This document shows, piece after piece, positions 1 to 9,493 of a stretch of 64,000 bases of DNA. The stretch's first letter is position 1. Every line of letters begins with the position of its first letter. The notes beneath the pieces were generated by a model. It searched no databases and had not been told where the DNA came from. It worked only from the letters and a program-made list of their open reading frames with translations. A program made the translations under genes and the position numbers. Origin of the DNA: Oceanobacillus sojae (lineage in GTDB: Bacteria; Bacillota; Bacilli; Bacillales; Amphibacillaceae); contig NZ_LT727811.1 of the NCBI RefSeq assembly GCF_900162665.1, positions 637,373-701,372 of the forward strand, given 5' to 3'.

Positions 1-46
1 TTATTAAGAAACAGAAGCAGCACAATTGAATTAAAGGATGATAAAA

Positions 47-532
47 ATGCAATTTACAAAAATATTAAAAGAAAGCCTTTTACTTCCACAAAAAAAAGCC
101 ATGTTTCAGATCAACCGGATTGGAATGGATAGCATTATGATTTATCTTTTTATTTTATTTATAATAACATCCTTACCTGAACTGTTGTCACGGTTAACAG
201 ATCAGACTGGCTTGGGCGGAGAAATGAACATTATTTTCCAGTTTATCTATTTCTTTATGTTCTATTATTTAATTTTATCCGTGTTATTACTGGGAGTCAT
301 TTCATTCATTGCTTATTTAGGCAGAGGAGTTGTCTATCTGGCAAACCGAAAGCTTTACTATGGAACATTGTGGAAATTGACTGCCTGTTCACTAACTATC
401 CCCATTCTGGTATTTACACTTATTTCGTTTATCTGGCCAATTCCAGATTGGTTTTTATTTATCTTTTTTATTTATCCCTTTTTATTGCTGATACGGATGA
501 TTTACTTATATCCACAGAGAAGGGTTCGTTAA
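47..532 (+). CDS. Polytopic membrane protein of unknown function
   Basis: About 161 residues, strongly hydrophobic, with roughly four membrane segments (about residues 30-50, 65-90, 90-105 and 115-150) and a basic C-terminal tail (PQRRVR). The ATG at 47 is preferred over the ATG at 38 because AAAGG at 33-37 gives normal spacing only for 47. It converges on rpsR and shares a bidirectional terminator with it. The layout resembles DUF1189/Yip1-like membrane proteins, but I cannot assign a family from motifs. No catalytic residues are evident, and the promoter lies outside the window. Confidence 0.65.
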   Translation: MQFTKILKESLLLPQKKAMFQINRIGMDSIMIYLFILFIITSLPELLSRLTDQTGLGGEMNIIFQFIYFFMFYYLILSVLLLGVISFIAYLGRGVVYLANRKLYYGTLWKLTACSLTIPILVFTLISFIWPIPDWFLFIFFIYPFLLLIRMIYLYPQRRVR

Positions 533-565
533 AAACCTATTATAATTTTTCCCTGTATCAATAAT

Positions 566-602
566 AAAACCCTTAAGTCCATAAGAACTTAAGGGTTTTA
601 TT
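566..602. terminator. Bidirectional intrinsic terminator
   Basis: A near-perfect hairpin, AAAACCCTTAAGT paired with ACTTAAGGGTTTT around an 8-base loop, sits between two converging genes. It is AT-rich on both flanks, so it can end the membrane-protein transcript and the rpsF-ssb-rpsR transcript. Confidence 0.85.
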
Positions 603-603
603 A

Positions 604-849
<246 letters not shown>

Positions 850-858
850 TTATAGGAT

Positions 859-892
859 GTTCAAAAAGTCCGCTAAAAATGCCTTTTTGAAC
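859..892. repeat. Minimal copy of the GTTCAAAAAG palindromic element
   Basis: This 34-bp sequence starts GTTCAAAAAGTCC and ends CTTTTTGAAC, so it consists almost only of the terminal inverted repeats seen in longer copies at 33715, 40949 and 55864. The left flank TATAGGAT is also shared with the copy at 40949. It lies inside the ssb-rpsR transcript and would form a hairpin in the mRNA. Confidence 0.7.
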
Positions 893-922
893 TCTCATTT
901 AAATTAATTTAGTGAAGACGAT

Positions 923-1435
923 TTAAAACGGTAAATCATCATCGGATATATCAATCGGTTCCCCATTATTTTTAAATGGATCTTCCTGATTTTGGTTTTG
1001 ATTTTGGTTAAAACCTTGGTTTTGATTTGATGAAAATGGATTTTGTTGATATTGGTTCTGATTATTTTGGTTACCTTGGTAGCCATCAGATTGATATTGT
1101 CCGCCACCTTGAGAACCTTTTGTCTCCAGGAATTGAACACTATCTGCCACAATTTCTGTTACATAAACCCGCTTACCATCTTGTCCTTCGAAATTACGTG
1201 TTTGAACACGACCATCTACACCAATTAAGCTCCCTTTTTTCATATAGTTCGCCAGGTTTTCAGCTGGTCTACGCCAAACGACACAGTTTATAAAATCTGC
1301 TTCGCGATCTCCCTGTTGATTCGAAAAAGGTCTGTTAACAGCAATAGTAAAGTTGGCTACTGCCACACCATTTGGAGTATAGCGTAAATCAGGATCCCTC
1401 GTTAATCTGCCAACCAATACGACACGATTTAACAT
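923..1435 (-). CDS. ssb: Single-stranded DNA-binding protein
   Basis: This 170-residue SSB has an N-terminal OB fold (about 1-105, beginning [15 protein letters not shown]), a long Gln/Asn/Gly-rich disordered linker and the acidic tip DDDLPF that docks partner proteins. It coats single-stranded DNA at replication forks. The ATG at 1435 is chosen because AAGGAG lies 8 bases upstream; the in-frame GTG at 1444 overlaps that ribosome site. It sits between rpsF and rpsR, as in most Bacillales, and is the housekeeping SsbA type. Confidence 0.97.
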   Translation of the reverse strand: MLNRVVLVGRLTRDPDLRYTPNGVAVANFTIAVNRPFSNQQGDREADFINCVVWRRPAENLANYMKKGSLIGVDGRVQTRNFEGQDGKRVYVTEIVADSVQFLETKGSQGGGQYQSDGYQGNQNNQNQYQQNPFSSNQNQGFNQNQNQNQEDPFKNNGEPIDISDDDLPF

Positions 1436-1450
1436 CAGAACCACTCCTTA

Positions 1451-1738
1451 TTATTTTTCATCTCTAATTGTCATATGACGAATAATATCATCGTTGAATT
1501 TCGCCAGGCGATCAAACTCATTTACTGCAGCTTCATCACTTTGGAAATTGATAATAACATAATAGCCATCACGATAGTCATTGATTTCATATGCAAGACG
1601 CTTCTTGCCTTTTTCATCAACTTTTTCGATTTCCGCTCCGTTATCAGTAAGGATTTTGTTAAAACGCTCGATTAAAGCAGTTTGTGCTTCCTCTTCGATA
1701 TCTGGGCGGATGATGTACATAGTTTCGTATTTTCTCAT
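1451..1738 (-). CDS. rpsF: 30S ribosomal protein bS6
   Basis: The 95-residue product has the bS6 start ([13 protein letters not shown]) and the conserved [18 protein letters not shown] segment. bS6 pairs with bS18 on the small-subunit platform. It is the first gene of the operon, with a strong AAAGGAGGTG ribosome site and a consensus promoter about 110 bases upstream. Its leader contains GGGCCGC, and S6:S18 leader motifs rely on a CCG bulge, so autoregulation by the S6:S18 pair is plausible but not shown. Confidence 0.98.
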   Translation of the reverse strand: MRKYETMYIIRPDIEEEAQTALIERFNKILTDNGAEIEKVDEKGKKRLAYEINDYRDGYYVIINFQSDEAAVNEFDRLAKFNDDIIRHMTIRDEK

Positions 1739-1843
1739 CCGTTACACCTCCTTTTGGTCTTAGCGGCCCTCATCTCTCATAATTCCACGTTGAATCACAG
1801 ACATAAGAGCAAGGAATAATTATCTAATTACTCACAATGCAAT

Positions 1844-1872
1844 ATTATACCAAATAAATTATGTTATGACAA
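1844..1872 (-). promoter_or_regulatory. Promoter of rpsF-ssb-rpsR
   Basis: On the minus strand, TTGTCA (1867-1872) and TATAAT (1844-1849) are separated by exactly 17 bases. This is a near-consensus housekeeping promoter giving a leader of about 100 bases before rpsF. Confidence 0.8.
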
Positions 1873-1984
1873 GTCTTCGAGAGAACCTGATTTACCTTTT
1901 TCAACTATTACTGGTGACATTCTTTTCATAGGAAATATCTAAAAAGCCTGTTCGCATGGCTCATGGAGCTATTCAAACACATCA

Positions 1985-3085
1985 TTATACATTAAAACGG
2001 AAATGAATAACGTCACCGTCCTGGACAATATATTCTTTTCCTTCCAGTCTTACTTTCCCTCTTTCTCTTGCAGTTGCCATATTACCCGCATCCACTAAAT
2101 CACCATAAGACACAGTCTCTGCACGAATAAATCCACGCTCAAAATCAGTATGGATAATTCCCGCTGCCTGTGGTGCTTTTATTCCTTGACGGAAGGTCCA
2201 TGCACGTACCTCCTGTTCACCGGCTGTGAAATAAGTTGCCAGTCCAAGTAAGTTATAAGAAGCCTTAATTAATTTGTCTAAGCCTGATTCTGAAATACCT
2301 AAGTCTTCCAGAAATTCTTCTTTTTCTTCCGGCTCCAGTTCTGCTATTTCTTCCTCAATCCGTGCACAAACAACAATCACTTCTGCATTTTCATTCGCTG
2401 CATATTCTTTTACCTTTTGAACATTTTCATTTGAATCTGGATCTGCTACCTCATCTTCACTTACATTCGCTACATATAATGTCGGCTTACTCGTTAGCAG
2501 ATGAAGGCCTTTAACCGTTTTTTCCTGCTCCTCTGTGAACTCTATAGCACGAACCGGCTGGTCATTCTCCAAGCCTTCTTTAATCTTGTTCAGCAGCTCG
2601 TACTCCACCAGCGCTTCTTTATCCTTTTGACGCGCCAGCTTTTCCACACGCTGGAATCGTTTGTTTACAGATTCCAGATCTGCCAGGATCAGCTCCAAAT
2701 TAATGATTTCAATATCATCTATCGGGTCTACCTTCCCGGAAACATGTGTAATATTCTCATCTTCAAAACAACGGACCACCTGACAAATCGCATCTACCTG
2801 TCTGATATGGGATAAGAACTGGTTTCCTAATCCTTCTCCCTTGCTCGCGCCCTTTACAATTCCGGCAATATCCGTAAATTCAAATGCAGTCGGGACTGTT
2901 TTTTTCGGTTTTACAAGCTCTGTTAATTTATTTAAACGTTCGTCTGGAACCTCCACAATCCCCACATTCGGATCAATCGTAGCAAATGGATAGTTTGCTG
3001 CTTCCGCTCCAGCCTGTGTGATTGCATTAAATAAAGTAGATTTCCCTACATTTGGAAGACCGACAATTCCTGCTGTTAATGCCAT
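1985..3085 (-). CDS. ychF: Ribosome-associated GTPase/ATPase YchF
   Basis: This 366-residue member of the Obg-related YchF/Ola1 family has the P-loop GLPNVGKST near the N-terminus, DIAGIVKGASKGEG as switch region and a C-terminal TGS domain. The G4 element reads NVSE instead of NKxD, which in this family shifts preference from GTP to ATP. It binds ribosomes and acts in translation and stress control. AAGGAG precedes the ATG. It lies upstream of the rpsF promoter, as in other Bacillales. Confidence 0.97.
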   Translation of the reverse strand: MALTAGIVGLPNVGKSTLFNAITQAGAEAANYPFATIDPNVGIVEVPDERLNKLTELVKPKKTVPTAFEFTDIAGIVKGASKGEGLGNQFLSHIRQVDAICQVVRCFEDENITHVSGKVDPIDDIEIINLELILADLESVNKRFQRVEKLARQKDKEALVEYELLNKIKEGLENDQPVRAIEFTEEQEKTVKGLHLLTSKPTLYVANVSEDEVADPDSNENVQKVKEYAANENAEVIVVCARIEEEIAELEPEEKEEFLEDLGISESGLDKLIKASYNLLGLATYFTAGEQEVRAWTFRQGIKAPQAAGIIHTDFERGFIRAETVSYGDLVDAGNMATARERGKVRLEGKEYIVQDGDVIHFRFNV

Positions 3086-3178
3086 ATTACTTTTTCCAAC
3101 TCCTTAAGGATTCAATTCGTTCGTCAACATTTTCGTAACTCCAATTATAGATAGTCCCTGATAAAAAGACAAGCATGA

Positions 3179-3223
3179 GAAAACTCAAAACAAGGTCATT
3201 CTCTGACCCTATTTTGAGTTTTC
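3179..3223 (-). terminator. Long hairpin between the DUF951 gene and ychF
   Basis: GAAAACTCAAAA (3179-3190) pairs perfectly with TTTTGAGTTTTC (3212-3223), with an inner GGTCA/TGACC stem. On the minus strand it follows the DUF951 gene, so it probably ends or attenuates that transcript before ychF. The downstream T-run is weak. Confidence 0.6.
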
Positions 3224-3279
3224 TTCTAAGAAAATATTTATTTTTCTCTTGTCTTTTCATAAGCAAAATCTTTTTTTTA

Positions 3280-3474
3280 CTATTCTTCATGTTTTTCTAA
3301 AACTTTTTTAAGCTTCTTCGTAAAATCTCTTCTTGGGATAAGAACACTATGCCCGCAGCCAAGACATTTTATTCGGATGTCCATCCCCATCCGAATAATT
3401 TTCCAGCGGTTTTCACCGCATGGATGCGGCTTTTTCATTTGGACAATGTCATTTAAACCAAATTCTTTATCCAT
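3280..3474 (-). CDS. DUF951 small zinc-ribbon-like protein
   Basis: This 64-residue protein has the DUF951 pattern: NDIVQMKKPHPCGENRWKI followed by a CLGCGH motif and PRRDF. The cysteines suggest a small metal- or nucleic-acid-binding fold. Genes of this family typically sit next to ychF in Firmicutes, as here. Its biochemical role is unknown. Confidence 0.88.
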   Translation of the reverse strand: MDKEFGLNDIVQMKKPHPCGENRWKIIRMGMDIRIKCLGCGHSVLIPRRDFTKKLKKVLEKHEE

Positions 3475-3576
3475 ACTCCCTGCTCCTTTTTGAATAATGC
3501 TGTCTGGTTCTGCGCATCTCTTTAATTAATTGCTCAGAACATCTCTTACATCCATTATAGCAAATTTAAGAGAGGT

Positions 3577-4482
3577 TTATCCTCGATTTTGCCGGCGTTC
3601 CTGTGTTAATTGATCCACTTCCTGCTCAGAATAAGTGACAATCCGGGGAGCAGGAATTTTAATACCTGATTTATACAGCTTGTCCTGAATCTCTTTACGG
3701 ATATTCCGTTCTCCTGCCCATTGGAAAACCGGTTCTGTTTCAGCAATAACACGAACAACAAAGTGGGAGACATCCAGGTTCTGAACCCCAATAATCTCTG
3801 GAACACCCAAAATAAACTCATACTTCTCAGGCAGTGTTTCTGCTACCTCCTGAATAATTTGTTCTACTTGTGCCACATCGCTTTCATAAGGCACATTTAC
3901 ATCAACAACAGAAAGACCGTTTCGGGCAGAATAATTGATTACCTGATCAATGTTTCCGTTAGGGACAATGTTCAGTTCTCCTGTCCAGGAAACGATTTTT
4001 GATGTGCGCAATCCGATTTCTTCAACAGTTCCTTCTATTCCCGCAGCTAATACATAATCTCCTACAGAAAACTGGTCTTCAAAAATAATAAAGAATCCAG
4101 TAATGATATCACGGACGAGGTTCTGTGCCCCGAAACCAATTGCCAGACCTGCAACACCAGCACCGGCCAGTAACGGTCCAATCTCAAAGCTAAAGACTTC
4201 CAATATCATCACAAGTGCCATAAAGTAAACAACATATGCTACTACACTCTTAATTAATTTCTTCAGTGTATCTTCCCGGCGTTTTGGAATCCTTATCGGC
4301 CCGTGCTGCCTTTGCACAAATAATTTATCTACTATCTTCCGCACAATACCGACAACCAGCCAGGAAATAAGGAGAATCAAAATAATCCGGATTGCCCCTC
4401 CTAAAACGGCTAACCACAATTCAGGATTGCTTAAATAATCCCATACCTTGTCAAATTGATGGCTTATAAAATTCAAGTTCAT
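3577..4482 (-). CDS. mscS: MscS-family small-conductance mechanosensitive channel
   Basis: The 301-residue product has three N-terminal membrane segments (about 20-43, 68-90 and 95-122). The third is the Gly/Ala-rich pore helix (AGAGVAGLAIGFGAQNLVRD), and a soluble beta and C-terminal cage domain follows. It releases small solutes on hypo-osmotic shock. The C-terminus is Arg/Gln-rich and probably disordered. An AAAGGAG site lies 10 bases before the ATG. Bacillaceae carry several paralogues, so the symbol denotes the family. Confidence 0.92.
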   Translation of the reverse strand: MNLNFISHQFDKVWDYLSNPELWLAVLGGAIRIILILLISWLVVGIVRKIVDKLFVQRQHGPIRIPKRREDTLKKLIKSVVAYVVYFMALVMILEVFSFEIGPLLAGAGVAGLAIGFGAQNLVRDIITGFFIIFEDQFSVGDYVLAAGIEGTVEEIGLRTSKIVSWTGELNIVPNGNIDQVINYSARNGLSVVDVNVPYESDVAQVEQIIQEVAETLPEKYEFILGVPEIIGVQNLDVSHFVVRVIAETEPVFQWAGERNIRKEIQDKLYKSGIKIPAPRIVTYSEQEVDQLTQERRQNRG

Positions 4483-4715
4483 GCGTATATAACTCCTTTC
4501 ACTTTCATATAAACAGTTCTTCCAGTGGATGTTTAAAAAATACTACCATAATGTTTTTCCCGTCTACAAAAAAATAAACATATAAATTTAACATTTTATA
4601 TGTTTTTGAGGTTTTTGAACATCAGAATTATACTATTCTCCAATGCCCTCGTTTTTTTAACAGTCCTTTGTCAAGAAGTTAGAAGTTATATGCATGTTAT
4701 TCATAAATGAAGTGA

Positions 4716-5735
4716 TTATTTTGTTCTCTTCCATAATGGATAGGTTAACAGCCTGGCTAAAATATATAAATTCAGCATACCGTATAGCGGATAAAGGAAG
4801 CTTACCAAATTGGCAAAACCAAATCCGGTCAATGGCAGCATAAGCAATACCGAAATAAGCACAATAAGGTACATTGGCTTTTCTTCTTTTAAAAATGACT
4901 GCACTCTTGTAGCAATTCCCAGCATCCCCGCAGCAGCAGTTGTAAAAATTGCCAGCCAGAGAAGAATAGACATAAATAGAATCATACCTAATGGAAATTC
5001 TTTTAAAATAGCGAACAGAGGAATCTCATACAGAATGATTTCATCTGCAATTTGAATCAGACTGCTATTATAAATATACGAGACAACTCCCAGACACAGC
5101 CCCGCCCCGATACAGCAAATAATAATTTCTCCCTTTCCTTTCACCTTATTTCCAATCGCCCCTAAAATAGCTATTAAAGGAAGAATATTCAACGCTGTAA
5201 AAGGTAAAGAAGCAAACCAGTTTCGCTGCTCATGCCAATATGCAAACAGCTGTAAATTTTCTTTAAAGACATAAATCACCAGCACATACAAAAGCCCGCC
5301 AATCAAAATGGGCAATATAAGCTCATTAAATGTCAATAAGCCTTTTATTCCTTTAATAAATAACAGCACGAGGACGATTCCGGTAATCCCGATACCCACA
5401 GAATATGGTAAATGAAATACCTGCCCTGTTGCGCCGCTCCCTGCAATCATAATCATCGTTGTCGTAAAAAGATACAGAAGAATAAATCCGTCAAATGCCT
5501 TCGTCAGCCTTTTTCCTGCAATAATCTCTAAAACAGGTAAATAATTAGCACTTTTCAATTGGTAGCTGATCACCATAATCACATAGCAGGAAAACGAAAA
5601 AAGAAAAGAAAATATAACAATAGCCAGTCCACTTTCATGTCCAAAAAACTGCCACAGCTCTCTTCCGGATACATATCCGGCACCAATCGTTGCACCAAGA
5701 ATTAACGCCGTCCATTGCAGGCCTCTTCTCCACAT
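4716..5735 (-). CDS. YkvI-family membrane transporter-like protein
   Basis: This 339-residue integral membrane protein has about ten hydrophobic helices. It opens with WTALILGATIGAGYVSGREL, the broken-helix glycine pattern typical of APC/LeuT-fold carriers and close to B. subtilis YkvI. Substrate is unknown. It is a single gene, divergent from yyaC, with GGAGG upstream of the ATG. No characterised homologue can be named from sequence alone. Confidence 0.78.
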   Translation of the reverse strand: MWRRGLQWTALILGATIGAGYVSGRELWQFFGHESGLAIVIFSFLFSFSCYVIMVISYQLKSANYLPVLEIIAGKRLTKAFDGFILLYLFTTTMIMIAGSGATGQVFHLPYSVGIGITGIVLVLLFIKGIKGLLTFNELILPILIGGLLYVLVIYVFKENLQLFAYWHEQRNWFASLPFTALNILPLIAILGAIGNKVKGKGEIIICCIGAGLCLGVVSYIYNSSLIQIADEIILYEIPLFAILKEFPLGMILFMSILLWLAIFTTAAAGMLGIATRVQSFLKEEKPMYLIVLISVLLMLPLTGFGFANLVSFLYPLYGMLNLYILARLLTYPLWKRTK

Positions 5736-5813
5736 AGTACTTCCTCCAATTCATACGTATAGTTCTTCGTAAATTACCGTATACTGTAACAATATGATTT
5801 TGGAGGAACTGCT

Positions 5814-6413
5814 ATGAATCTAAAAAACCGACTGCGCATACAATCAAACCATTTCAGAGCAAATTATAAAGAACCCGACATAGCTAAAACATTATCTAAT
5901 CAAATATTTCCCTGGTTTCCTTTGAAAGCAAATAATTATATCGCCATCTTTATTGGCACTGATCGTTCTACAGGAGACGCGCTAGGTCCCCTCGCCGGAA
6001 CATATTTTGAGGAAATGCGGCCCAGGAATTTACATGTATACGGGACAGTTCATAACCCGGTTCATGCTGTCAATTTACAAGAATCGCTCCACAGCATTTA
6101 TAAAGAACATGATAAGCCTTATCTGATTGCCATTGATGCCTGTCTGGGCAAGAGCAGCTCCATCGGAAGTATTATTGCTGAGAACAAGCCTCTGAAGCCC
6201 GGCTTGGCATTAAATAAACAGCTCCCACAGGTAGGAAATATGAATATTACAGGGGTTGTAAACGTCAGCGGCTTTATGGAGCACACTGTTTTACAAAACA
6301 CCCGCCTGTCTCTTGTTATGGATATGGCTCTAGAAATAGCAGGTATACTCAAACAAATTGATAATCAATTAACGCGTTCAGTGCTTACACATACAGCTGA
6401 AAAGACGATGTAA
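5814..6413 (+). CDS. yyaC: Spore protease YyaC (DUF1256)
   Basis: This 199-residue member of the YyaC/DUF1256 family is structurally related to the GPR/HybD-like peptidase fold. The segment IAIFIGTDRSTGDALGPL near residue 45-62 carries the acidic residues of the fold, and IAIDACLG follows. The family is restricted to spore formers and is expressed in sporulation. A GGAGG site precedes the ATG. It is plus strand among minus-strand neighbours. In B. subtilis yyaC is also close to spo0J; here about 9 kb of other genes lie between. Confidence 0.93.
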   Translation: MNLKNRLRIQSNHFRANYKEPDIAKTLSNQIFPWFPLKANNYIAIFIGTDRSTGDALGPLAGTYFEEMRPRNLHVYGTVHNPVHAVNLQESLHSIYKEHDKPYLIAIDACLGKSSSIGSIIAENKPLKPGLALNKQLPQVGNMNITGVVNVSGFMEHTVLQNTRLSLVMDMALEIAGILKQIDNQLTRSVLTHTAEKTM

Positions 6414-6420
6414 CCATAAT

Positions 6421-6452
6421 AAAAAATCGGGCAATAGATGCCCGATTTTTTT
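6421..6452. terminator. Bidirectional intrinsic terminator
   Basis: AATCGGGC/GCCCGATT around a 7-base loop is flanked by A-run and T-run, placed between convergent yyaC and the DUF554 gene. Confidence 0.9.
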
Positions 6453-6457
6453 CACTT

Positions 6458-7162
6458 CTAAAATAATGTAAATACATAATAAACAATGACTACTGTAAAA
6501 ATACTGGGTAATAAATTCCCAATACGAATCTTGGTGATATTTAATAAATTGAGGCCAATCGCCAGAATAAGCAGTCCGCCAACTGCTGTGAGCTCTACAA
6601 TTAAACCGTCTAGAAAAGCAGCTGATACCCACTTGTCAATTTGTGTTGCCAAAAGTGTAATCGTTCCCTGATAAAGCACCACCGGTATTGCTGATAAGAT
6701 AACACCAATACCTAGTGTTGTAGTTAATACAAGCGCCGTAAATCCATCAATAATCCCTTTTGTTATTAAGATACCATGATCTCCACGGATACCGCTGTCT
6801 AAAGCCCCGATAATCGCCATTGCACCAACACAAAATATAAGTGAAGCTGTAACAAACCCCTGAGAGATGCTTGTGTCATTTTCATTAGTGGCAAAGCGGT
6901 AGCCTATCCATTTTCCAAATCGGTTTAACCCCTCTTCTACCTTTAAGCCTTCTCCAATAATTGCTCCTGATAACAAGCTTAACAGGACAACAATAATCTG
7001 CTCTGTCTGTAATGCCATTTGCAGTCCAATTAATACAATGGCAAGCCCTATTCCATTCATAACCGTTTCTTTAAATCGTTCGGGTATTTTTGTAAAAAAT
7101 AAACCAATGATACTTCCAACAATAATAAATATTAAATTAACAATTGTTCCAAATAACGCCAC
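6458..7162 (-). CDS. DUF554 integral membrane protein (YdfK/YqgA type)
   Basis: This 234-residue protein has six to seven hydrophobic segments and the DUF554 signatures: an N-terminal GTIVNLIFIIVGSIIGL, the GAMAIIGALDSG loop and ITKGIIDGFTAL. The family is widespread, with transport proposed but unproven. The start is a GTG at 7162, supported by GGAGG seven bases upstream. It ends at the shared terminator with yyaC. Confidence 0.88.
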   Translation of the reverse strand: MALFGTIVNLIFIIVGSIIGLFFTKIPERFKETVMNGIGLAIVLIGLQMALQTEQIIVVLLSLLSGAIIGEGLKVEEGLNRFGKWIGYRFATNENDTSISQGFVTASLIFCVGAMAIIGALDSGIRGDHGILITKGIIDGFTALVLTTTLGIGVILSAIPVVLYQGTITLLATQIDKWVSAAFLDGLIVELTAVGGLLILAIGLNLLNITKIRIGNLLPSIFTVVIVYYVFTLF

Positions 7163-7301
7163 TTCCAGACCTCCTGTTTTGAAGAGGTTTTACCATACCG
7201 CAAAGGTTTTGACAGAATGGGAGACCATATCCCCGGTCCCCAGCCTAAAATCTCTGTAAAACAACAATATAAAGCTTACTTCACAAGGTTCACTTGAGAA
7301 A

Positions 7302-7317
7302 TGTTCCACGTGAAACA
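7302..7317. promoter_or_regulatory. parS site (ParB/Spo0J binding)
   Basis: TGTTCCACGTGAAACA matches the Bacillus parS consensus TGTTNCACGTGAAACA exactly. It lies in a gene-free stretch about 8 kb from spo0J and 18 kb from oriC, where ParB would load, spread and recruit SMC. Confidence 0.93.
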
Positions 7318-7694
7318 TTTCTGTTTAATTATGTTTTCTATATTGCTAAAAAAGTCTATAAACACCATTCAGCTTTTTTATTATGCAGTCCGTAAAACTC
7401 CTAATGCTTTAAAGTTTCTTTTTATACTTGGTAAGAATTTATGTAGCTGGTTCATCTAATTATACGCTTATATGATACAGCATTTTATCCTGTTTTTAAG
7501 CCTTCCTTTCGGATAAAGAGTTAAGGAGCATTATAATCAAATTTCAATTCATTTGCAATCCTTTTTCTTTATTATAAGTCTAAAAGAAATCACGCCTGAA
7601 TTTGTGATTTTTTAGAAACATTTTAGAATTGATTGAGCAAAAACTGAAAAATACCCATTATGATATAAACTATAAGGAATGGGAGGCAAACAAA
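7318..7694. other. Gene-free stretch between parS and the ABC ATPase gene
   Basis: No convincing gene is seen. A terminator-like hairpin, AAATCAC/GTGATTT followed by TTT, lies at 7588-7613, about 85 bases before the ABC ATPase start. It could be a leader attenuator or the end of an unseen small RNA. AT-rich promoter-like sequence follows it. Confidence 0.4.
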
Positions 7695-8627
7695 ATGGAA
7701 ACTGTATTAGAAATCAAAAACTTAAATAAGAGATATAAAAATCAATATGCTCTTAAGAACGTTTCTTTATCCATCCAAAAAGGAGAAATTTACGGTTTAA
7801 TTGGCAGAAATGGAGCGGGAAAGACAACACTATTAAAATCTATTGTAAAACTGATTGATTCAACAAGTGGACAGATTGCTTTATTCGGGGCTTCAACAGA
7901 AAAAAGCTGGGTAAAGGCTTTACGCAGAACCGGCAGTGTTATCGAAGTCCCTGTTGCTTATGAATCGCTTTCCGGCTGGCAAAACCTTGCCTATTATTGC
8001 AAATTACGGGGAATTACCAACGAAAAAGCTATTATCCAGGAGACGCTGGATATCGTAGGGCTGGACCCAAAAGATAAAAAGAAATTCAAACATTATTCTT
8101 TAGGAATGAAGCAGAAGCTGGGGATTGCTATCGCCATTTTATCCCGTCCTGATTTTCTTATACTGGATGAACCAATTAACGGGTTAGACCCACTCTCCAT
8201 CGTAGAATTCCGCCAGCTGTTAAAACGGCTGCAGCAGGAACAAGGGATGACTATTATTATCTCCAGCCATATCTTATCTGAACTTTATCATGTCGCTACC
8301 CGCTTTGGAATTATCCATTATGGTGAATTAGTGAAAGAAATCTCAAAAGAAGAATTTGAGACACTGTGTCAGGAATATATTGTCTTACAGACTTCACAGA
8401 TGGATAATGCCAGCCGTGTATTGAAAGAAATGAATCATTATCAGGTTAAGATTATTGCCAAGGATAGAATGCATATTTTCGATGACTCTCACCAAATCAA
8501 CCATATTGTTATTTTACTGGTACAGCAACAAATCCCTATCGATGGGATTTATTATCAAAAACAAGATTTAGAAAATTATTTTACAAGCTTCGTTCGTGAC
8601 GGGATGGAGGAGATTACCTATGGTTAA
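7695..8627 (+). CDS. ABC transporter ATP-binding protein (BcrA/LanF-like)
   Basis: The 310-residue product has one ABC ATPase domain (about 1-220): Walker A GRNGAGKTT, signature YSLGMKQKLG and Walker B FLILDEP. A C-terminal extension of about 90 residues is typical of bacitracin/lantibiotic self-protection exporters. The ATG at 7695 is set by GGGAGG eight bases upstream. The stop overlaps the following permease gene by 8 bases, so the two are cotranscribed and probably form one exporter. Drug or peptide substrate cannot be read from sequence. Confidence 0.9.
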   Translation: METVLEIKNLNKRYKNQYALKNVSLSIQKGEIYGLIGRNGAGKTTLLKSIVKLIDSTSGQIALFGASTEKSWVKALRRTGSVIEVPVAYESLSGWQNLAYYCKLRGITNEKAIIQETLDIVGLDPKDKKKFKHYSLGMKQKLGIAIAILSRPDFLILDEPINGLDPLSIVEFRQLLKRLQQEQGMTIIISSHILSELYHVATRFGIIHYGELVKEISKEEFETLCQEYIVLQTSQMDNASRVLKEMNHYQVKIIAKDRMHIFDDSHQINHIVILLVQQQIPIDGIYYQKQDLENYFTSFVRDGMEEITYG

Positions 8628-9396
8628 TGCGATACGTGCAGATCTTTATCGTTTATTTCATACAAAAGGATTTTATATTACTCAGTTTTTATTAATCTTA
8701 TTTGTCGTCATCAGCGTTTCAGCGGAAGCCACAGGAACTGTAGGTGTGACTAGCTCAGATGAAATAACAGGAATGCAAAGCCGTTTGCAGGCTAATGATT
8801 GGGACAGTTATCAGACATTCATTGCTTTTTCCAGCATGGCAAGCTTCCTGATTTATTTCTGCCTGCCATTACTCGTTATGATTGCAGGGTATGATTTTGT
8901 TCATAAGAGTTATAAAAATCAACTGACTTCTGGTGTTTCCCGTCTTCAATACTTTGGATCGAAGTACTTGATTTTCATCGTCGTCACAGCCCTCCAATTT
9001 CTTTTTTATTACACTTCTGCTTTTCTTACTGCTGCAGTTACGAATGGAATTGGTACCGCTCCAAAGGATTTCTGGATTAATGCTTTACAAACCATAGGAA
9101 TCCAATTTATAGGTTTCCAGGCCATTTTTATCATTGGCCTTTGCATTCTGGTAATTACGTTTTCCAATGTAAGCAGCGTTATCAGTATCATTGTAATCCC
9201 CTTGATTATCAATGTTTCAAGTGCCCTTTTCAACATCGGCTGGCTGAAATATTTCGACTTTCAATTTGGAATAAATTTTGCCTGGGTACGTAACTTACCG
9301 GATTTTTCCTGGCCGGTTTTCCTTTGCTTCAGCTCAGGTGTTATCATTGTTATGAGTTATACTGCTTATCAGGCTTTTCGCCATAAAAGCTTATAA
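8620..9396 (+). CDS. ABC-2-type permease of the BcrA-like exporter
   Basis: This 258-residue protein has six predicted membrane segments (about 18-38, 70-95, 110-140, 150-185, 190-210 and 225-250) and the layout of ABC-2 permeases found with BcrA-type ATPases. ATG at 8620 follows GGAGG and overlaps the end of the ATPase gene, indicating translational coupling. A strong terminator follows. The pair faces a convergent two-component system, a frequent partner of antimicrobial-peptide exporters. Confidence 0.85.
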   Translation: MVNAIRADLYRLFHTKGFYITQFLLILFVVISVSAEATGTVGVTSSDEITGMQSRLQANDWDSYQTFIAFSSMASFLIYFCLPLLVMIAGYDFVHKSYKNQLTSGVSRLQYFGSKYLIFIVVTALQFLFYYTSAFLTAAVTNGIGTAPKDFWINALQTIGIQFIGFQAIFIIGLCILVITFSNVSSVISIIVIPLIINVSSALFNIGWLKYFDFQFGINFAWVRNLPDFSWPVFLCFSSGVIIVMSYTAYQAFRHKSL

Positions 9397-9423
9397 GAAG
9401 GATATTCGGATTATAAAGGAAAT

Positions 9424-9466
9424 AAAGTTCTATGGTTTGCCAGAAACCATAGAACTTTATTTTTTT
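9424..9466. terminator. Bidirectional intrinsic terminator
   Basis: A perfect 15-bp stem (AAAGTTCTATGGTTT with its complement, loop GCCAG) is followed by a T-run and lies between convergent ABC and two-component operons. Confidence 0.93.
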
Positions 9467-9493
9467 ATTCAACTCTGCCCGCCTCCCCTGCTT

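Noticed and set aside
1027-1293. Plus-strand frame inside ssb
   Set aside because: Antisense shadow of ssb, caused by the Asn/Gln-rich codons; no ribosome site.
3087-3290. 67-codon frame between the DUF951 gene and ychF
   Set aside because: It runs through the perfect hairpin at 3179-3223 and the ychF ribosome site, and resembles no family.
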